A stretch of DNA of 64,000 nucleotides. Origin: Pedomonas sp051304405 (GTDB lineage: Bacteria > Pseudomonadota > Alphaproteobacteria > Sphingomonadales > Sphingomonadaceae). Each line of letters begins with the position of its first letter. Within the stretch, counting starts at the first letter, position 1. Positions 60,078 through 64,000 of the stretch are shown here, in pieces. The position numbers and the translations under genes are program-made. The notes under the pieces were generated by a model, which saw only the letters and a program-made list of their open reading frames with translations, did no database searches and was not told where the DNA came from. The DNA lies in assembly GCF_051304405.1 (NCBI RefSeq), contig NZ_JBPPGG010000003.1:186001-250000 (forward strand), given 5' to 3'.

Positions 60078-61243
60078 TCGTCAGCCGCGGCGGCGGGTGC
60101 GGATCTGCGGCGTCGCGCCAGCGCGATGCCGCCGAGCCCCAGACCCAGGATCGCAATGGCCGCCGGCTCCGGCACCTCGACGATCCTCAGCACCTGTCCA
60201 CCCCCGGCAAGGATGCTCATGTTGATGACATAGAGCGCGCCGTCAGGCCCGATCTTCAGCCCGCTGGGGAAGAACAGGTCGCTGAAGACGGTCTGGCGTC
60301 CGCCGTCCGTCCCGACGCGGATGATCGAGCCGACGCCGCCCTCGACGGCCAGGCCGTTGCTGTCCAGTTGCAGCACGTAGAGATTGCCCAGATCGTCAAA
60401 GGCCAGGTCGACGATGGTGGTGAAGCCGTCGAACGCCACCGTCACCTCGCCCGTCGGCGTCACCCGATAGATGCGCGCCTCGCCTTCGGTGAAGGGGAAG
60501 CCGGTCAGCTCCGCCACATAATAGTTTCCGTCAGGCCCGACCACCACGCCGGTCGGCACGGAGTCGCTGGGTCCGGGCCCGCCGATGTCCCGCTGCGGGA
60601 AGACCGCGTGCACCGACAGGGTGCCGCCCTCGTCCAGAAACAGCAGGGAATTGCCGCCCGCATCGGTGATGAGCAGGTTGTTGCCCACCGATGCCATGTG
60701 GAAGGGATTGCTGTCGAGCAACCCGCCGTCCGGGTTCTGGACCGCCTCGAGCCCCGCCGGATCGGCGACCGGGGTCGTGGTGCCGCTGTTGTCGAAGCGG
60801 TAGACCGTGCCAAGGCCCTGCCCCTCCGGCCCGAGGGCGTCGCGCACAGCGGGGGGCGAGCCGAGGCCGACCACCACATAGCCGTTGCCGCTGGCGTCGA
60901 AGACAACGTCCTGCGCGCCGATCACGTCGTTTCTTGGCGTGTACAACGACGGCAGGCCGGTGACGACGCGGGTGGACGTGCCGCCTTCATAGCGGGTGAT
61001 GGAGCCCGTGGTATTGTAGCGGTAGGTGCCGCCGTCGATGACCACGGACGGGCTGTCATCCGCCAGGTAACCGGCCTCGGCGATGTAGAGCGCGCCGTCC
61101 GGACCGAAGGCAAGGCCGTGAGGGCTGTTCAGCCCGCTGACAATGACCGTACCCACATAGGCAGCCGAGGCAGGACCGGCAGCAGCGATGGCAGCCCCGG
61201 CAATACCCAACAACAAGAGGCGCATAACCTTTGCATGGCGCAT
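60068..61243 (-). CDS. ScyD/ScyE-like propeller protein with PEP-CTERM anchor (391 aa)
   Basis: An exported surface protein. The signal segment (KVMRLLLLGIAGAAIAAAG, then PASAAY) leads into a beta-propeller of NHL/ScyD type with repeated blades such as NSPHGLAFGPDGALYI and PTGVVVGPDGNYYVAE. The C-terminus has VPEPAAIAILGLGLGG followed by RRRR, a PEP-CTERM sorting signal that exosortase would cleave. ScyD/ScyE are linked to scytonemin clusters in cyanobacteria but are common elsewhere without that pathway. The ATG at 61243 has GGAG seven bases upstream; extension to 61381 is unlikely. No exosortase gene is in the window. Confidence 0.88.
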   Translation of the reverse strand: MRHAKVMRLLLLGIAGAAIAAAGPASAAYVGTVIVSGLNSPHGLAFGPDGALYIAEAGYLADDSPSVVIDGGTYRYNTTGSITRYEGGTSTRVVTGLPSLYTPRNDVIGAQDVVFDASGNGYVVVGLGSPPAVRDALGPEGQGLGTVYRFDNSGTTTPVADPAGLEAVQNPDGGLLDSNPFHMASVGNNLLITDAGGNSLLFLDEGGTLSVHAVFPQRDIGGPGPSDSVPTGVVVGPDGNYYVAELTGFPFTEGEARIYRVTPTGEVTVAFDGFTTIVDLAFDDLGNLYVLQLDSNGLAVEGGVGSIIRVGTDGGRQTVFSDLFFPSGLKIGPDGALYVINMSILAGGGQVLRIVEVPEPAAIAILGLGLGGIALARRRRSAPAAAADDQA

Positions 61244-61519
61244 TGGCTTTCTCCGTCGATCGAAAATGAAAATGGGAGTGTCGACGCAGAACGATACGTC
61301 CACGCAACAGAACGGGATGAACCGGGCAAGGGGGAAAATTGGCGAAATAAAAGCAAAATTTGTGCCAGCGATATTTTTCAAATGTATAGCTTAAAGACCT
61401 CAGAGCGATTGTAAATTTCGCCGACAGATCGAACAGGTTGCGGAACGGTTGCAAGGCAGGACGGGGTGCGGCAGCGCCCCCCGCGAGAGGCCGCGACACA
61501 GGAAATCCGGGACGCGCCG

Positions 61520-62326
61520 TCAGTGGGCCAGCAGCAGCGGCACCGGGCTGCTCTTGAGCATTTCCCGGGTCACGCCCCCCAGCAGCAATTCGCGCGCCCG
61601 GCCCCGGCCATAGGCCCCCATGACCACATAGGCGGCGCGGCGGTCCTCCACGGCCTCGATGAGCGCCGCGCTCACCGACCGGCCCGCGGCGGGCACCGAG
61701 ACGATCGCGGACGCCAGGTCATGGTGCGCCAGATATTGGGCGGCCTGCTCCGCCGTGATTTCGGTTTTCTCGCCTTCGACGGTCAGAACGAGAATTGACG
61801 ACGCGCAGCGCAGCGGCTCAAGCGCGCTGTGCAGGGCGAACGCACATTGCGGGCTGCCGTCCCACGCGACGATGACCAGCCCGGCCGGGGTAAACGCCCC
61901 CGCCCGCGCGGGCACGGCGAAAACGGGCACCCGCACGCGCGGCAGCAGTTCCCCGGCGGACGGGATGACATTGTTGAGCGGGGACAGCTGGCGCTCGGCG
62001 CTGAACACGATCGCATCCACCAGCCGGGACTGCTCGATGACGCACTGGCCGACGTCGCCGTCAAAGGCGCGATAATCCCAGCTGATGCCGGTTGCGGCCA
62101 TGCGGGTGCGCGTCTCCGCCTCCAGCGCCCGCTTGCGGTGTTCCACCTCCTCCGCCCGCTCCGCCAGCATCTTGGCGGTGCCGAAGGAGCCGGAGGCAAT
62201 CAGGGCATTGGGCGACGTGGCTTGCAGGCAATGCACGTGCCCGCCGCAGGCGCGGACCAGCGCCACCGCCACCGCGTTGCGGATGGCAAAAGCAGGATCC
62301 TCGTCGACATAGAGCAGTATGTTCAC
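61520..62326 (-). CDS. Tandem universal stress protein (268 aa)
   Basis: A two-domain UspA-like protein. Domain 1 begins MNILLYVDEDPAFAIRN after start processing and contains VDAIVFSA with a less conserved binding loop; domain 2 begins VIVAWDGSPQCAF and ends with GAYGRGRARELLLGGVTREML, which matches the UspA nucleotide-binding G-x2-G-x9-G(S/T) loop. A GTG at 62326 is chosen from alignment to the family, though its ribosome site (GGAGG directly before it) is too close; another GTG at 62339-62341 is possible. The frame to 62680 is otherwise non-coding. A general stress role is inferred. Confidence 0.82.
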   Translation of the reverse strand: MNILLYVDEDPAFAIRNAVAVALVRACGGHVHCLQATSPNALIASGSFGTAKMLAERAEEVEHRKRALEAETRTRMAATGISWDYRAFDGDVGQCVIEQSRLVDAIVFSAERQLSPLNNVIPSAGELLPRVRVPVFAVPARAGAFTPAGLVIVAWDGSPQCAFALHSALEPLRCASSILVLTVEGEKTEITAEQAAQYLAHHDLASAIVSVPAAGRSVSAALIEAVEDRRAAYVVMGAYGRGRARELLLGGVTREMLKSSPVPLLLAH

Positions 62327-62459
62327 GCCTCCCGGCTCCACATTCGGCGACAGGCCCGACGCCCCGAGGGGCGGCTCAAGGCTCAGCGCCGGAACGGGGG
62401 TATGGTTCCAGCCGGGCCGGTGCGGCGGCCAGTGCGGCGGCGGGCGCGCTGCGCGGGGC

Positions 62460-63029
62460 TCAGAGGCTGTCGTCGGCGACGGTCTTGCCGAAGCGGGCGA
62501 CGATTTTCTCGATGCGCTCGATCCGCAGCGGCCGGGAGTCGCCCAGCGGCTCAAGCGCCGCCTCGGCCCGCTCGAACAACGCGATACAGGGCTGGTTGGA
62601 AAAACGGGACGGGTAGAGAATGCCGTCAAGACGCCGCGCGTCGGCATGAATTTTCGCGCCAAGCGCCTGGGTGACGGCATAGTCGCTGGCGGTGAGATCG
62701 GTCAGCGAGACGCCCCAGCTGCTCATGCGCTCGTCGTGCAGGGCGGCCAGCACCACGTCGCGCCCCAGCCGGAAGGTCGCCGACGCCAGGGCGTCGATCT
62801 CGCTCATCATCACATAGCGCCGCGCCGGGTTGCGCACGAGCACCTCGCCCACCGCGCCGCGCAGGCTGAAGGCGGCGTAGAAAATCTTGTAGCCGCCATC
62901 GGGCGAGTCATAGCGGTTGCGCGGCTCCGTACCGGCCGGCCCGAAAAAACGGGCGTCGTACTGCTTCGGATGGAGCCGGGCGAGCCGCTGCCCCGCCGGG
63001 ACGCGGATGACCTGATTCTGCACCCCCAA
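62460..63029 (-). CDS. RES-domain toxin, NAD-degrading type (189 aa)
   Basis: RES-family toxin. The three RES catalytic positions are visible: Arg in EPRNRYD, Tyr in KIFYAAF and Glu in AVGEVLVR. Characterised members deplete NAD+ when free of antitoxin. It lies seven bases downstream of the Xre/ParS-like antitoxin gene, the standard order for this toxin-antitoxin type. The start is a TTG at 63029 with AGGGG about ten bases upstream; a GTG at 63023 is an alternative. Confidence 0.87.
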   Translation of the reverse strand: MGVQNQVIRVPAGQRLARLHPKQYDARFFGPAGTEPRNRYDSPDGGYKIFYAAFSLRGAVGEVLVRNPARRYVMMSEIDALASATFRLGRDVVLAALHDERMSSWGVSLTDLTASDYAVTQALGAKIHADARRLDGILYPSRFSNQPCIALFERAEAALEPLGDSRPLRIERIEKIVARFGKTVADDSL

Positions 63030-63036
63030 GACGGAA

Positions 63037-63672
63037 TTACCCCTGCGCGCCGGGCACTTCGAGCGCGGCGCGGCGGCGCAGCGCGGCGATCACCGCCTTG
63101 TCGCCCCCGGCTTCGGCCAGAACCGCAAAGGGCGTGCGGTTGCCGAACTCCGCCAGCGGGGTTGTCAGAAATTCGAGCACAAGCCAGGGCGTCGCCCCGG
63201 CCATGGCGGCCAGCACGTCGCGCAGACCGGGCACCACCGCGTTCTGGCGGAACTGGTCCTGCGGGTAGACATAATGCCGCCCCATGGGGACGGCGAACAC
63301 GTAGCCGCGCTCCCGCCGCCGGTCGAGCGCCGTCGGGGTCGTGCCGAGCAGCGCCGCCGCCTCCTGGCGGGTGAGCACACCCGCCAGACGGTCGATCAGC
63401 TCCTGCCGCATCTCCACCCCGGCGAGCTGGGCGCGCCGGATGGCTTCCGCCCGCTCGGGCGGAGGCGGCACCAGATCGCGCCGGGCCAGCGTCAGCGCCT
63501 CCAGCGGATCCCGCGCGCCCAGAATCAGCTCAAGCGTATGCGGAGACGCCGACGAGACGGCCTTGGAGACCGCGTCGGTCAGCCGCTCGAAGGCGCGCCG
63601 GGCCAGATCGCTCTGGCCGGAGCGCGACCCGCCTGCGCGCGACAGAAAGGATGCGGAAGCCGTTCTGGACAT
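63037..63672 (-). CDS. Xre/MbcA/ParS-type antitoxin for the RES toxin (211 aa)
   Basis: Antitoxin with a helical N-terminus, a helix-turn-helix-like centre (LTRQEAAALLGTTPTALDRRRERG) and the C-terminal toxin-binding region (TPWLVLEFLTTPLAEFGNRTPF) typical of RES-Xre and MbcTA systems. It should neutralise the RES protein downstream and repress its own operon. GAGG lies before the ATG. At 211 aa it is longer than many relatives because of an N-terminal extension of about 45 residues of unknown function. Confidence 0.85.
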   Translation of the reverse strand: MSRTASASFLSRAGGSRSGQSDLARRAFERLTDAVSKAVSSASPHTLELILGARDPLEALTLARRDLVPPPPERAEAIRRAQLAGVEMRQELIDRLAGVLTRQEAAALLGTTPTALDRRRERGYVFAVPMGRHYVYPQDQFRQNAVVPGLRDVLAAMAGATPWLVLEFLTTPLAEFGNRTPFAVLAEAGGDKAVIAALRRRAALEVPGAQG

Positions 63673-63737
63673 GCCTGCCTCACGATGTTGTACTTGGCAG
63701 GATATAGCACTTGGCCGCCAAGTTCAACAGGCCGGGT

Positions 63738-64000
63738 TCAACAGGAGGGCTCCCGCCCACCCTGGTCCTGCGGCGTGGCCAGCGGCAGCACATGCTGCAA
63801 CAGGGCGGCAAACACGCGGCCCGGTTCCTCCACCATCGGCAGGTGGGCCGAATGTTCGAACCACACTGTCTGCTTTTTCGGCGCGTCCAGCTGCTCCATC
63901 CACTGCGCCGTGATCGACGACGGGGTGGTATAGTCGTGCCGCCCCAGGAACATGATGACCGGCACCTCCATCTTGTGGAGGGTCCTGAAGGACATGTCGG
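63738..64000 (-). CDS. Alpha/beta hydrolase, 3' part
   Basis: The C-terminal 87 residues of an alpha/beta hydrolase; the gene continues past the right edge. It contains MFLGRHDYTTPS with the acidic residue region, and the catalytic His in WFEHSAHLPMVEEPGRVF. The segment resembles proline-iminopeptidase-like hydrolases, but the serine nucleophile is outside the window. The minus-strand frame is open to 64000; an internal Met at 63995 need not be the start. Confidence 0.8.
   Translation of the reverse strand, partial: DMSFRTLHKMEVPVIMFLGRHDYTTPSSITAQWMEQLDAPKKQTVWFEHSAHLPMVEEPGRVFAALLQHVLPLATPQDQGGREPSC

Noticed and set aside
1..64000. Insertion sequences, prophage or integrated element
   Set aside because: No transposase, integrase, phage structural gene, tRNA-flanked junction or long terminal repeats were seen; coding style appears even throughout.

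Overview
The window is GC-rich bacterial DNA with tightly packed genes. Two very large TonB-dependent receptors, a PEP-CTERM surface protein, many short-chain dehydrogenases (SDRs) and acyl-CoA dehydrogenases (ACADs), and a dadA/alr/Lrp module point to a Gram-negative alphaproteobacterium. A sphingomonad-like heterotroph is the best guess, but there is no rRNA or tRNA to confirm it. All assignments come from reading motifs and remembered family features; no database search was run.

Region 1 (1-40232) is a dense acyl-CoA catabolic island. It holds five ACADs, of which two adjacent ones look like a heteromeric pair, four crotonases, eight SDRs and a thiolase. It also holds two old-yellow-enzyme-type reductases, a 3-ketosteroid-1-dehydrogenase-like flavoprotein, a TonB receptor, two aminoglycoside-phosphotransferase-like kinases and an Ltp2-like aldolase with its DUF35 zinc-ribbon partner. 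A nitroreductase, an acyl-CoA ligase, two SnoaL/NTF2-fold proteins, an alpha-methylacyl-CoA racemase and EtfAB complete the set, beside a fused indolepyruvate ferredoxin oxidoreductase that may be unrelated housekeeping. The Ltp2-DUF35 pair, the racemase, the KstD-like enzyme and the paired ACADs together suggest breakdown of a branched, ring-containing lipid such as a steroid, bile acid or terpenoid. EtfAB would take electrons from the ACADs. An ACAD10/11-like dehydrogenase sits next to a kinase, which suggests phosphorylation-assisted removal of a hydroxyl group from an acyl-CoA. A second, longer kinase begins the 25009-31925 run that carries the aldolase.

Region 2 (40319-52908) is a sugar island. 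It contains an SMP-30 lactonase, an IlvD/Edd-type sugar-acid dehydratase, a GH43-AbfB lipoprotein, a 985-residue TonB receptor and a large exported protein resembling DUF5695. It also contains 2-keto-3-deoxygalactonate kinase (dgoK) and 2-keto-3-deoxy-6-phosphogalactonate aldolase (dgoA). Together they fit import of galactose/arabinose-containing glycans and a De Ley-Doudoroff route to pyruvate and glyceraldehyde 3-phosphate. A shared 10-bp motif, ACTCAGACAA, lies before four transcription units here and is probably the operator of a regulator encoded elsewhere.

Region 3 (53080-64000) holds a GNAT acetyltransferase, a four-EF-hand exported protein, an OmpR/EnvZ-type two-component system and an RcnB-like protein. 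It continues with an Lrp/AsnC regulator divergent from alanine racemase and D-amino-acid dehydrogenase, a ScyD/ScyE-like PEP-CTERM protein, a tandem universal stress protein, a RES/Xre toxin-antitoxin pair and the end of an alpha/beta hydrolase. Strong hairpin terminators separate most convergent genes.
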